From positions 36,001 through 100,000 of the forward strand of contig JBAMJV010001320.1 of the NCBI GenBank assembly GCA_037951105.1: a stretch of 64,000 bases of DNA, written 5' to 3'. Positions 34,404 through 46,539 of the stretch are shown one piece after another. The DNA is from Echinarachnius parma (taxonomy: Eukaryota; Echinodermata; Echinoidea; Clypeasteroida; Echinarachniidae). The position numbers were made by a program, and so were the translations under genes. Under the pieces are notes generated by a model, which did not search any database, was not told the origin of the DNA, and worked only from the letters and a program-made list of their open reading frames with translations. The first letter of the stretch is position 1. Each line of letters starts with the position of its first letter.

Positions 34404-34857
34404 CTTTCTCAACCCATCATCGGAATTTGAAATCATTTTGTGGCGCAAAGCGGCATTTTGAATGCCCTAATTTCATGATCATCGGGTCCAGAATATTGAG
34501 TGGAACGGAACGCAGTATTTGAACCATCAAGAGTTTACAGCAATATCGGTAAGTGTGCCTAAAATCCTCATAAGGTTTTACGTTTTAGTCAGTTAACCCT
34601 TCCACTGTCGCGAAGGTCGTTATCTACGGTAGATAGCGATATTTAGTGTTTTGCTGGGCCACCAACCACGGGGACAAATTGTATACATTTAGGACCGTAC
34701 CTAGAGTCTACGTACGTTTTGCTGCTGCATTCAGGCAACTTAATAATAAGCGAAAGTTTCATTACGTTTCACTAAGTTAGCCAGTTGATCTCCACCACGG
34801 TGGAAATCAACTCAACATTTTAATAGCTTTCGTCAACATTCCATGCCCTGTTAACTG

Positions 34858-34887
34858 CCCCCCCCCCCCCCCCCCACCCCCCCCCCG
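34858..34887. repeat. Poly-C run
   Basis: Nearly pure C for about 29 bases with a single A. Low complexity. Confidence 0.9.
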
Positions 34888-35922
34888 AGACCTAGTGGTA
34901 TTATAGAGATAATCTCCCTCCGTTTACACGCAGTAAACCGATAAGAACGGTGTAAACGGTGATAAAATTCTACTAGAGGCACGAATCTCTCAACCTCTCC
35001 TCAGGCCTGAGAAGCGGATATTTTCTAACTTGGGTGAAACGTAATGGATTTTGTAGAAACAAAAACGAATGGTCAGGCCATTAAATGTTGGTTTCGAGAG
35101 TCTAAATAAAGATCAGTATCATCATGTCAAGTCTCAAGATCAATTTAATTGAGGAATTAGTCAGAAATTATTGAAGAAACATTACTATTACTAGTTTTCA
35201 AATCTAACTAAAATTGAATGAAGTTTGATACGAGTCTGTAACTTCCGAGCCAGCTACCAAAACCTAAGGCTAAGCCTTGGCTTTTAAAAGGCAAAGTTGG
35301 TCTAGGAATTAGGGTAGGACTAGGATTATAGGCCGGGTATACCTCGGTCCTCTCAGGCTCAGACTCGGGCTCTCATTCTAATATCTGGAAACACTGGAAC
35401 ACAGACTGATTTTAGTAACTGAAGTGATTAAAACTTTTAAAAAAGAAATCCAAATCACACTAGACAGTCATTAGACAATGAAAATCAATGCCAGCGGTTG
35501 TGGCCCAAGACTTAACTTGGTTACTTGGTCTTGCATGGCCTTGCCCTTGGCCTTGGGTGGTGCATTACGGTCATTCATAAACCAATTGTGTACATATTAC
35601 GTACGTGTACGTACTACGTAAGGCCTAATTAGATTAGGGCCATATCAAAATAGTGGCTGGACCTGTCTAGTCAGAAATAACCAATCGTTGTGTGGTTTAT
35701 TATGTGTTGTTGTTTTTTTTAAATAAAAACTTATACTGTACTACCCCTAATTGAAGCGGTCAGTGGAGCAACTGTCGGAATATAATATAGAGACTGTTTT
35801 TCTGGTCTAGAGACAATGAATGGTGGTACAATTTCTGCTTGTGCAGGGTCCAGAAACTGCCGAGCTAGATGTTGATGATAGATGATTTTTAAAATGATTG
35901 ATAATTTTGCATGAATCTATGT

Positions 35923-36165
35923 TTATTGTGGTAGTACTACTACTAGTAGGATTCTATGTGAAATTATGAATGTAGATAGTAGGTCTTGGGCATTCTGAAG
36001 ATATTTTGCTATTAAGGCGATGTCATCTGCATAGTCAAGGTCTGCCAAGTACTTGTCTTTGTCACGGTTAGTTCTTTCTGGTTTGATATGGGCAATTCCG
36101 CGGTAACGGAATTGGGCAAGTCCAAGATAAGGTGTTGAAATTTCATCTTGATTTACTGATGACAT
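35923..36165 (-). mobile_element. LINE reverse transcriptase fragment (YADD box)
   Basis: The minus-strand frame contains KYLADLDYADDIALIAKYLQ followed by NAQDLLSTF, the catalytic YADD box and following helix of non-LTR reverse transcriptases. It is only about 80 residues, truncated on both sides. The endonuclease fragment on the same strand at 39749-40408 could be the 5' part of the same element, with most of the RT lost and replaced by the repeat-rich block at 36100-37873. Confidence 0.85.
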
Positions 36166-37873
36166 GTTTCACATCATATTGAAGCCCATGAGTTGAAGTT
36201 TTGAATTCCATAAAAATAAATTCAAATTTATGTAAATTTATGCAAATTTTAAGGGCCTCGTTTGCATAAATGTGAAATAGAGCGTTACGTATGGGACAAT
36301 TATAAAAATTCATAAAAAATCAAAGGGAATGATATGATACTGTATTCATATATAGACATGACCAGTCAATCATCCGTATAAATTTTACATAAACATTAAG
36401 TCATGACCTAATTAAGTATGCAAATTAGGTCATGTCTTAGCATGAAATGTCCCATACGTAACAAAATGAGGAACCCTTTTTCATTTTTTTCAAATAATTT
36501 AATACTTATTCTAGTGCAACTTTGGGAAGTTCTAATTTAAGCATTTTAAAAGTATAATACTATAATAAGCTGGGAAATTTGTATTAGTCCTTTGTTTTAT
36601 AAGAAACAATTTTATAAGAGAATGTATAGAAAGTATTACGTATGGGACAATGTGTTACGTATGGGACAATGTGTTACGTATGGGACAATCATATTATACA
36701 AAGTCAATGTACATGTAGCTGCCCAGAGCCTCTGTGGCAGATAGGTAAATATTTATTTTGGGAGTGTTATTGTCATGATATATCAATGTAAATGAGTATA
36801 TATAGAGGAAGTAATTAGGTCCATAAACTCTTTTTTAGAAGTGGAGCTATTTAAATAAAACAATATTTTAGGCTCGGCAGCCATTTTTAAAGATAATTAG
36901 CTAATTTTCATATTCATGAATTAGAGCAAGATGGCTATTTGTATTCAGAAAATGTAGTGTAAAATGTTCCAACATTTCATTTAAGGAGGTTGGGGCAATT
37001 GAAGCCATTTCTGCTTCTCATTTGCATGTATTGCTTGAGCAAAGCCCTGAAATCCAAGATGGCTGCCCCTAATTTGCATATATATGAATATTACTGTTAA
37101 ACAGCAGCTTACAAACACACAAAATGTATTAATTTGAGTTAATCATGTCCTAGTATGTATGTAAGATTTGTTAACTTACTTTTACTCCAAAAACATTATA
37201 CAAAGCATATGATTTGCATTTAGATATTTACCTAATTTACATATTCCCAAATTCCTGTAAAACTGTATAGATTCTGATCTAGGAATGCCAAATTAATGAG
37301 TGATACCTCTTTTATAGGGTTTTAAGGGATGACAAAACCATTCCTGATACTTATTTACACCAATCACCATGGCAACTCGTTATTTTTTACCAAATACCCT
37401 CAATTTGCCTTAAATATTGATTTCCCTACATTAAACGAATGGGGACAAAATGTCCCATACGTAACTGTCCCATTCGTAACACGTCTTTACCAAAATTAGT
37501 TAGAGCCTGCAAGAAAAGCGTTCTTCGTAATGAAATGAAACTATGCCTTAATAAACCTGAGTAATGTACCCTCTACCACACTGAATTACAACTTGTCCTC
37601 TAAATTACTTTCACAGAGTTTTCAACTTAAACATTATTTATAAAAAATCTCATTTCTTCTGGTCCCATACGTAACGCCATGCATTTTATCTAATAAAATA
37701 TTATTGCAAAGGTCAAAGGTCACCATCTTTACCAAGGTTATTCTTCTCATAGATACCAGTAATGGAGATGGTAAAATAATAAAATCAAAGTCCTTCTACA
37801 TTATTTTTTAGGGGGTGAAAGTCTCTGAAATGTCCCATACGTAACACGCGCGTTATCTTGGACTTGCCCAATT
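36102..37873. repeat. Block with dispersed GTTACGTATGGGAC motifs and inverted ends
   Basis: The 14-mer GTTACGTATGGGAC or its complement occurs at about 36284, 36449, 36654, 36673, 37452, 37662 and 37832, with close variants at 36634 and 37466. AATTGGGCAAGTCCAAGATA at 36108 is exactly inverted at 37854-37873. Non-coding. It looks like a DNA transposon whose short motif is repeated internally. Confidence 0.7.
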
Positions 37874-38034
37874 ACAATTCAGAGAAATTTTGATCATACT
37901 TTATCATAATATGGATTAGTCCTATGACCTAAAGGTTTATCAACACTTTAATAAGTTCTGGAGATATACCTGCTGTCATATAGAAACAAAAATATGGAAA
38001 TTTCATACATGAGAAAAGAGTTAGCACGTATGAT

Positions 38035-38620
38035 ACGTCGGTAACGGAATTTAGCCACGGCAGAGAATGGGCCTTTTTTCCCACCTTCAACTTTCACACG
38101 AATTCCTCTGAAATTTAAAAGACATTTTGTGTAGATTTACTTTAAAGTTCATTGCTTGTGGTGTCAACTTTATGTTAGCATTAGTTTTGTCCTTTATGTT
38201 CATCTTGTTTTGTCGTAACCGACCATGTTTCCAAAAATCGCAGCGGTAACGGAATTACGAAAATGGTAACGGAATTACGCCTTCTGAAATGTACCTTTAA
38301 AAAAATTCTTGAACACCAGATAAGCTGAAATCCCTTCAAAATGTTATTTTGATGTTCAAACATTTATAACAACCAAAATGCAAGATACTTTTATGTCAAA
38401 TTATAAAGTATTTTATGAATACACCTGCTTAATTTGGTAATTTGGTAACGCAATGTGAAATTTCTAAAAAAATAATTATTTGTGTTTGCGAAATTCAAGT
38501 CAGTGTTTGTTTACCTAGTCCTTGTTATCAAACTCTGTAGTCCTGGCTCAAATCAATGGTCACATATTTCTCAATTTATACTAGAAAACTGTCTAATAAA
38601 CATGGTAACGGAATTACACT
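38035..38620. repeat. Cluster of GGTAACGGAATTA motifs
   Basis: GGTAACGGAATT occurs at about 38039, 38245, 38265 and 38604, and also at 36102 in the neighbouring block. All are on the plus strand within AT-rich sequence. No coding sequence is seen. Confidence 0.65.
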
Positions 38621-39748
38621 AATTACACTGCTTTGTCAATTGTCCACAAATTCTTCTAAATTACAGTATCCATTGGATAAAAAATCACTGCCATCAAAGT
38701 ATTTCATACACACATACTACCAAAAGAATTTTTTGATCATGTACACTTCCTTATTTTATGCAATTTGGACAAACAGATTGGGATGCAAGTGCATAGCAGA
38801 ACAATAATTCAAAGTCAGATGTCAAGTGATGCATGTATCAAGGATACCAGGAATTGCTTGTATCATGCAATGCACAATGTGTACAATTTGATGTTAGAAT
38901 TCAGAAAAACCCTCTAGACTTATTTACATTGGACATGTTCTAACAAAGTATGTAACCATGCTGGCAAGTTAAATGGCCAGCAAGGATAGGGTTCAATCCT
39001 ATTGTCTGAATTGTAATACCTACCAATTAAGCCATCACAATAATTCTGGGAAGTTAAAAGCCAGTGAGGGAACTAATTAGCATGCTACAAGTATTTATAT
39101 GAAGAAAAGTGTATCTCTTCTGTCTGTTTGTGGCTCATTGAGGATATCTATATAATATTTGCTATTAGACCAATTGATGCCAATGCCATAGATCTACTAA
39201 AATGTTCTAAATTAAACCCATCCATTTGACCAAAATCACTGCCACTGAAAATACTACCAAGACACTTTTTTGATCATGTACACGTCACATACTTTTTGCA
39301 ATTTGGACATAATAAATTGGCAAGCATAACATGTACAAGAACATTAATTCATAGTCAGAGATCAACTTGATACATGTATCACTGATACAATTAAAGGAAC
39401 TACAGCGTGTAGATGGCCTAATTTTCACAATTTGGCTCTCTACATGTAATTTTTCCCGAAGAAAAAGAATTTGGTAGTCATTTCTAATGAAATCAATCAA
39501 TTTTGGGGTAATAAGTAAATATCTAATTGTCCTGGGCACGCCTCTTTTAAATTGCCAAAATGTGATGTCATCTAAAGAACGGACTAATGAAGTTAATTCT
39601 GTAGATGACGCGTCATGACGTAAGCCAATAAATTGTCAATCACATGGCAATCACGCTGCCGATTCCGGACCCTAAATGTGGGTGGGGCGTAAACTGGCTG
39701 CTAAGTGAGATTTGGCATCAGGAAATTAGTCTCAAATCACTACTGTGT

Positions 39749-40408
39749 TTATTTATTATTGTGCTTCTCTGATGCTTTCTTCAGGTTTTCTCTTGCAGAA
39801 TGAACTTTGTCATCTGCGGCAGCTTCAACTATGTTCCTTTTCTTCTTCTTGGGGAGCATTTCGACTGCAATTTCTCTATTGGCAGTGATTAAGGTGTTGT
39901 ATACCGCTGTAGTGGTTTTATCTTCTAGTTCATCACGGAGGGAACAGAATCTGTTATGAACAGCTACAGTAAATTGCTGAGAGAGGTTGGGATCCCTCAC
40001 AACCCTTCCCCAATCTATACTCTTCATCGGTACTTTGGGTGGGAGCTTGGTTTTCCGGTAGCTGATCTGGCATCTACAGGAGACAATGCGATGATCTGAC
40101 TGAATACCTTCAAAGTAGTTGTAAGATCTGGAGTTCTTAACAGAGTTGATCCATTTCTTCCTTAGGCCTACCAGTATGTAGTCAAGTTGGACAAGGTGAC
40201 CAGTTGGACGGCGATGGGTCCAAAGTCTGTTCTTGCAGTGCTGAAACCTTGTGTTGGTGGCAATAAGGTTGTGTTGCTCCATGAAGTCTATCATGTACCT
40301 TCCATTTCTGTTGGTTTCATCTGCACATGTAAATAGTGCCTCCGTAGGTCCTAGTTGGGCATTAAGATCTGCCCCTATAATTAGTAAATTATGAGCAGGA
40401 AAACTCAA
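39749..40408 (-). mobile_element. LINE apurinic-type endonuclease domain fragment
   Basis: An open minus-strand frame of 219 residues. It carries hallmarks of the APE-like endonuclease of non-LTR retrotransposons: LIIGADLNAQLG near the start, TH.RPTGHLVQLDYILVG in the middle, and IQSDHRIV, the catalytic S-D-H, about residue 110. Then comes the linker SIDWGRVVRDPN with a basic tail PKKKKRN. It starts abruptly after a solo MITE end (actatccctttaa at about 40406) and stops before any RT domain. The type is RTE/jockey-like; the clade cannot be fixed here. It lies antisense in the long intron between Ig exons. Confidence 0.88.
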
Positions 40409-40520
40409 CTATCCCTTTAAAGATGGTTTTTGTTAAACAATATATTGATGCAATATTTATCATACAGTAGCAAAGGGGTTAGTAATATTCTCATTTATTT
40501 CAGAATACTTTTGCACAGAC

Positions 40521-41612
40521 TTAAAGGGATAGTTTTGGTATAGAGGGCACTACAACAAATATTTTTCTGTGAGATAATGAAAAACTGAGTGTCAAATTCG
40601 AAAGAGCATACAATTTTAATCACAGAATAAACTTAAAGGGGTAGTTTAGTTTTGGTAAGGCTGAACTTTAGTAACCAAACCTGGACAGTAACACTATAAA
40701 CTAATGGTTATAACTCCACCATGCTCAAAATGTATACAAAATTACAAACGACTAAGTAAACAGCCCGTTATCATTCAAAAAGAGCCATTAAAACTCAAGA
40801 GGGCGCTTTCGTAAAAGGCATTGATTTCAACCATTTTTCACACACAATTATGTATGTGATGTTTTATTGAAATAATGATTAAATAACTATTTTAAAAAAG
40901 CTTTTGAAAATTTTTGAAAAAGTTCAAGCATTTTTTACATTTTTTGAAAAAATCATCTAATTATTTGGGCCCCAAATAATTATAAGATCCGACATATTTA
41001 TTGATATTTCAGCCGTTTCTGGGTCGATTTTGACCAAATAAAGTTTATTCTGCCATTAAAATTGCATGTTCTCTCAAATTCGACACTCAGTTTTTCATTA
41101 CCTCACAAAAAAATTGTGATGTGCAGCGCCCTCTCTACCAAAACTAAACTACCCCTTTAAGTTGATCAAAATCTGTTCAGAAATGGCTGAAATATCCATA
41201 AACATAACCATTTGTAATAAATGTGGGGCCCCACAATTATTAGACAATTTTGAATCAGCCGTTAGAAAATTTTAAAACTGCTTCCTCTTTTCAACAATTA
41301 TCACGAAATAGGTTTTTAGATAGTTGTTGATTATCCCTCTATCTAATCACTATTTCAACAAAACATCACATGCACAATATTTTATTTAAAATGGTTGAAA
41401 CCGATGAGTGTTTAGAGAGCGCCCTCTTGAGTTTTAACGGCTCCTTTTGAATGATAACAAACGTTTTACTTAGTTATTTGTAATGTTTTATTCATTTCGA
41501 GCATGGTGGAGTTAAAATTATTAGTTTGTAATGTAATGGTGGAGGATTGCTTACTAAAATTCAGTTTGACCAAAACTGTACTCTCTTTACCAGTACTCAA
41601 CTATCCCTTTAA
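40521..41612. mobile_element. TTAA MITE (AGGGATAG family) interrupted by a relative
   Basis: Outer ends TTAAAGGGATAGTTTTGG at 40521 and CTCAACTATCCCTTTAA at 41612. The body (GAGATAATGAAAAACTGAGT, ACAGAATAAAC) is broken at 40633 and resumes at 41161 with GTTGATCAAAATC. The sister copy at 42245-42752 is unbroken there. Confidence 0.85.
40633..41160. mobile_element. Inner TTAA MITE nested in the same family
   Basis: Begins TTAAAGGGGTAGTTTAGTTT and ends AACTAAACTACCCCTTTAA, with TTAA at both borders. Its interior is an inverted relative of the host element: it carries the complement of the GAGATAATG and ATCAAAATCGG landmarks. Confidence 0.85.
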
Positions 41613-42244
41613 TACATCAGGATTTATGGTGTTAATATTTCAAACAGTATAGCTATAATGAATCAATAATTTGATATATTAGTTACTTTAGAAACATTTT
41701 CTAAGTAAACTTAATTAACCAAAATAAATTTCTTGCATTGCCCCATCCATCTTGTGTAATCTATATTTTGATTATATGAACCCATTTTGGTAAATTTCAA
41801 TATGACTATAGTTTTGAATTTGTCAATTTTTCCCTACCATAACTCATATTATATAATCTGGTGCATACCTAGGCTTATTCAGGCTTAAGATTAATTGTAT
41901 CTTGGAAAGCGTGTTATGATTTGATATATTTTTGACGAAGAAAGCAACTTTGACGCACTTATAAATATGCACCCAAACTCAGACATAAATATTGTATTTG
42001 GTGTCATACACAGTTCCAACATAAACCATATGGCGCATGTATGATCCAACAACATGACCTACAGCCAATAATGAATCCCGAGGGAGCGAAGCGACCGAGG
42101 GCTTGGGCAGAGGCAGAGGGGGAGGGTTTGGGAGGGGGTTTGGGAGGGGGTATCCCCCCCCCCCCCCCGACCATTGGTTATGATGGCGAGACAAACCCCC
42201 TCCCCTGGGTACGCCTATGAAACAAAGTATCCAACAATACAAAC

Positions 42245-42752
42245 TTAAAGGTCGTGTTGAGTATTGGTATTTCCCGAATTGGCCCCCCATATTTTTTTGT
42301 GAGATAATGAAAAACTGACTGTCAAATTCGAAAGAACATACAATTTTAATGACAGAATAAACTTTATTTGATCAAAATCGGTTCAGAAACGGCTAAAATA
42401 TCCATAAATATACTTTTATTCAAAATAGTTCACACCGGACATATTCACCGGGCGATATTTAGACTTTTAGGTTTTTAAAAAGTCGTTGATGATATCTCTA
42501 TTGAATCATTATTTTAACCAACATTAAATGCACAATTTTGTATGAAAAAAGGCTAAAACCAATGATTTGTTTTTAAATAGCGCCCTCTTGAGTTTTAACG
42601 GCTCTTTTTGAATGATAACAGGGGTTTTACTTAGTCGTTTGTAATTGTGTATACTTTTCGAGCATGGTGAAGTTAACTATTACTTTGTACCGTAATGGTG
42701 CAGGTTTTGGTTACTAAAGTTAAGTTTGACCAATACTCAACTATCCCTTTAA
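42245..42752. mobile_element. TTAA MITE, AGGGATAG family
   Basis: TTAA at 42245 with a degenerate left end (TTAAAGGTCGTGTTGAGTAT) and a good right end (ATACTCAACTATCCCTTTAA). The middle holds TTTGATCAAAATCGGTTCAG and TTTCGAGCATGGTGAAGTTA, as in the other members. Confidence 0.82.
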
Positions 42753-42849
42753 TTCATGAACAACGATAACAGAGCGTGCAACAAACTCGGCAAACGATTT
42801 GAGTTGTATACGGCATGCTCTCGTAAATATCCCAGCACCACTTTACCTT

Positions 42850-42969
42850 GACAGAAATAACCGTCTCTTCATGGGATTTATTATATATCGGATTTTTTAC
42901 ACTATCGTCATGGGGTAGGGTAAAAAATCCGATTATAACAAATCCCATGAAGAGACGGTTATTTCTGTC
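42850..42969. repeat. Hairpin just upstream of Ig second-half exon 2
   Basis: GACAGAAATAACCGTCTCTT at 42850 pairs with AAGAGACGGTTATTTCTGTC ending at 42969. Arms are about 50 bp with a loop of about 19 bases. It ends 75 bases before the acceptor at 43044. Confidence 0.88.
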
Positions 42970-43044
42970 TACGCTTTACTCTGTTTATAGCGCCACCTGA
43001 ACTTGATGGAAATAGTTTTACTTATTGTTTGTGCTTCCCTGCAG

Positions 43045-43210
43045 AAGCAGACAGAGGCTACTTGGCGATGGGTCTGGGGCAATTGGAGACAAATCACAAG
43101 TGAGTCCATCCTCGTTGACCCGATCCTACCAGAACACTCGGGGAACTATTCATGCAGCACAACCAACTCCAGTGATGAGCGCTCGCACACAGTGGAGATT
43201 ATCATCAAAG
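43045..43210 (+). CDS. Ig-like domain 2, second-half exon
   Basis: Acceptor CCCTGCAG at 43044, donor GTAGTA at 43211, 166 bp, phase 0 in and phase 1 out. It encodes KQTEATWRWVWGNWRQI, then ILPEHSGNYSCSTTNSSDE and HTVEIIIK. The Trp cluster and the NYSC motif match the C and F strands of an Ig domain, pairing with the B-strand Cys in exon 32054-32238. NYS and NSS are sequons. It is the paralogue of 13472-13628. The next compatible exon is the CCP at 54706 (phase 1). Confidence 0.87.
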
Positions 43211-43328
43211 GTAGTATTATTGTTTTTCTCATAATAGCAATAGAGGCAGTTTTGCGTTTCAAAAATAAATCTGTATTCATCCATTTTGCGATCTCCATTA
43301 TGTTCGGCATATGGTCTCCATATGGTCG

Positions 43329-43655
43329 GCATTTTCCTGGACTTCTCCAAGGCCTTCGACACGATTAACCACGATATTCTACTTTATAATCTTTCACATT
43401 ATGGTGTACGTGGGATGGCCTTGGAGTGGTTCAGGAGCTATATCTTTCATATAGAAAACAGTATGTATTTTTAAATGATAACTCTTCAGATTTCCGTAAT
43501 ATAAATTGTGGTGTTCCACAAGGTAGTATATTAGGCCCACTTTTATTTATTTGATACATTAATGACTTGGTGAATGTGTCGATCATATGATATATTGTCT
43601 TTTGTACTTTTTGCTGATGACACACATTTATTTTTTTCTCACAATGATCCTTATA
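43329..43655 (+). mobile_element. LINE reverse transcriptase fragment, frameshifted
   Basis: Reads [20 protein letters not shown] and [15 protein letters not shown], then after a frameshift GVPQGSILGPLLFI, YINDL and finally FADDTHLFF. These are ordered RT motifs of the CR1/jockey type. An in-frame stop follows LLFI, and the sequence breaks at about 43655 where TATACTCCGCACAAAAAG, the end of a TIR family, begins. Confidence 0.88.
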
Positions 43656-45080
43656 TACTCCGCACAAAAAGTTCCGCAATCGAGGTTTGCGCATTAATAA
43701 GTTTTCTATTAGGTTATTACCATTGATAAATTTGGTATCATTGGAAAGCGTGATTTCCCCCCTTTACATTGATATAACATTTGCTATAAGTATTTCATCA
43801 TGGAAGGTGCATTGCATCCAAATGTAGGGCAAAGTCAAAAGTGAAATGTTGCAAAATGCACAGATTCTGCCAACAAAGGGCCTTCCTTTTGTTTGAAGAT
43901 TAAAATGTGGCTTGAATGCCTATTACGTTATTACTGTCGTGGTGCGGTGAATGAGGCCGAAAGGACACACAGGAGACAGTTTGTTAGATTGCTCTGGTAT
44001 TTATTTGCCAGCCACAGTATCCACCATATATTTTGAAGATTTTTTCATGTCGATAGATGCCCAATCGTCTCATCTATCAAGTGCCACTAACAACACAAAT
44101 TTTCGTCCACGCTTGGGCGAACACTGTCCGTTTTTGTCCAGAGTGTGAAAAATGACTTGCGCCAAAAAGAAGAGGGAAAATTAAACCACCAGTCCGTATA
44201 AGTACTACCATTAAAACAAATTGCTCCTTTCCATACATTTAGGATTATGTTATGATCATAGGCGTATCCAGGGGGGAGGGGTCACCCCCCTTAGACCAAA
44301 CAATTTTGGGGGGGGGGGTTAACCCCCCCCCCCCCCCCCATTTCAAATTTTAACTGTTCTCGAGACCCAATGTCAATGGTCTCGAGCGTCATTTTTGATG
44401 GTCTGTCTCGACCTCGAAAAGTATGAAAAACTGTGGTCCCGGCCTCGAAAATGTCAAATTTTCCACGACCACCACCCCCCCCCCCCCCCCCCCCCGCCCT
44501 CGTTTACAGGATTCTCAACCACTTGGTCTTGTGGCCGGACCTGGCCTCGGTTCCGAAAATGCCAAAAATTCGCGGTCTCGCCTGCGAACATTTTCTTAAC
44601 AACTGGGTCTTGGTATCGGCCTTGAAAATTGTGCACTGGACCTGGTCTTGGTCTTGACAATTTTGCAGGTACTTCGTCTCGGCTTTGAAAATTTTCTACG
44701 ACTCCACCCCCCTCCCGCTGACAGAATTTTTTTCTGAACCCCCCCCCCCCCCCCCCCCTTGAAAAATCCTGGGTACGCCACTGGTACCAACTGGTTATGC
44801 TAGTCTAGGAATTATCTGGCAAAGAGCAATTTATTTGAATGGGAGTACTTATTCGGACTGCTGGTTAATTTTCCCTCTTCTTTCAATTTTGCGCAAGTCA
44901 TTTTTCACACTCTGGACAAAAACAGTCAGTGTTCGCCCAAGCGTGAATGAAAATTTGCTTTGTTAGTGGCACTTGATAGATGAGACCATTGGGCATCTAT
45001 CGACATGAAAAAATCTTCAAAATATTTTGAAATGAAATTTTGACAGATTTTTCAAAAGTGTAACGCTTTTTTTGATACGC
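43655..45080. mobile_element. Composite TIR element with long inverted arms
   Basis: About 44030-44230 (AAGATTTTTTCATGTCGATA, AAAATGACTTGCGCCAAAAA) is inverted at about 44815-45035. Between them lies an inserted block at about 44262-44785 that begins GGCGTATCCAGGGGGG and ends CCTGGGTACGCCACTGG. That block is full of poly-G/C tracts and CTCGAAAATG-type tandem words. Confidence 0.65.
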
Positions 45081-45507
45081 CCTGTACATAGTGCAATGTA
45101 CACATTACATGTGTTATCCTATGCAAAATGTATACAGTGCTACAAACATTTTGCAAGCCAAGTGGGATGTCGGGAAAAGTTGAACGATACGGTTATTCAG
45201 CAATATAAACTGGGAAATGATTTGTTCTTAGCATAACTTAGGTATGCTGAATACGATAAGCCTTGTTTCCAAGTTAAATTTTTAGCTTTTGACCCCCTAA
45301 TTTGCATAAACAAAATGGCCGCCGAAATTGTGATTTACAAACATTCTCATAACGCATGCCTGTTATCATGAAGAGATTACAAATTGAATATTTCTACCTA
45401 TTTAATGATAGTCATGCAAATAATACAGACCTTATATCGGAGTAAGTTATATTTACTCTTACGAATATGGAAATTAATGACTGGCATTAAAACAAATCAC
45501 ATTTTCG

Positions 45508-45893
45508 AAGGGATCTATAGTATATAACATTGTCAAAATCCTCAAAATTTACAATACTTGGGTCTCTAGCGGGTCTTATAACATACCTGATTGTATTCAT
45601 ACGTATTATCAACATAAGCATGGAATATATATATATATTTTTTTTCTTTTGTTATGAAGATATTTATGATTAAAGTGTTAAGGTATATAACTATATATAT
45701 ATATATATAACGTCAGTGCAAGCAATGCTATAGCGAATTTCACTTTGCCTTTTCGCTCACTACTCGACCATATAACATCCATTAAACATGACATTGTCAC
45801 ACATTAATAACACATTAAAAATATACCTTTGATCAACTATTTGCCAGTTATTGTACATTTTAAAACTGAGAGTTACTAGTTCCTTTTAAATGA
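45508..45893 (+). repeat. Family R MITE copy
   Basis: AACATTGTCAAAATCCTCAA, then a TTTTCGCTCACTACTCGACC-like middle and GTTACTAGTTCC near the end, in the same order as at 22150-22534. An AT microsatellite at 45692-45709 has grown inside it. Confidence 0.6.
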
Positions 45894-46539
45894 TTAGTTG
45901 TCTTTTGTTCAAGTTACTCAAGCGCACACTGAAGTGTCTTAATGCCGAGTATGAGGGTTTGGTAAATGAATAAGGACATTTCTAAAACAATCAGACTGCA
46001 GAAGTATAGAACACTCACAATAAATTAAAACCCTCTATTTGCATATAAACAAAATGGCCGCTAGATATCATGACAGTCATTACACAAAGAAAATGTATTA
46101 TATAATTTATCTAAATTCATTTTACCAGCTACTCTAGAGGCAGTTCTGTTTCGAACACTGATTGTCAAAATTATGTCAAGAACATTTTAGATGATAAGTA
46201 GCACAGACATGAACAAAATAATGCTTATAATTTCAGAATTATTCGTACATCAAGACGGTTACAGCTCGTTGATATGTTTTATTGTGCCCTCCCATGCATA
46301 TCTCCTCTCGTAAGCGCAATTCTTCTTCCCCAGCTTCTTCTCAACCCCACATGCAGCTCATCCTTTTGTACTATTTTTTTACCCCCGATATCTCATTTTT
46401 CTCTTATTTTTCTGTTTTTCTTCTTTTTTTGCAGTGTCTATTTTGTGTATCGTCACCGTCTTCTTCTATCTTTGTCATGTAATGTTCTCTCTTGTCCCAT
46501 TTTCGTCTCTGTTGGCATCCCCTTTTTCCTATATTTTAG

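Noticed and set aside
44395..44790. Overlapping Pro/Gly-rich frames around 44.4-44.8 kb
   Set aside because: Caused by poly-C runs in a TIR element insertion.
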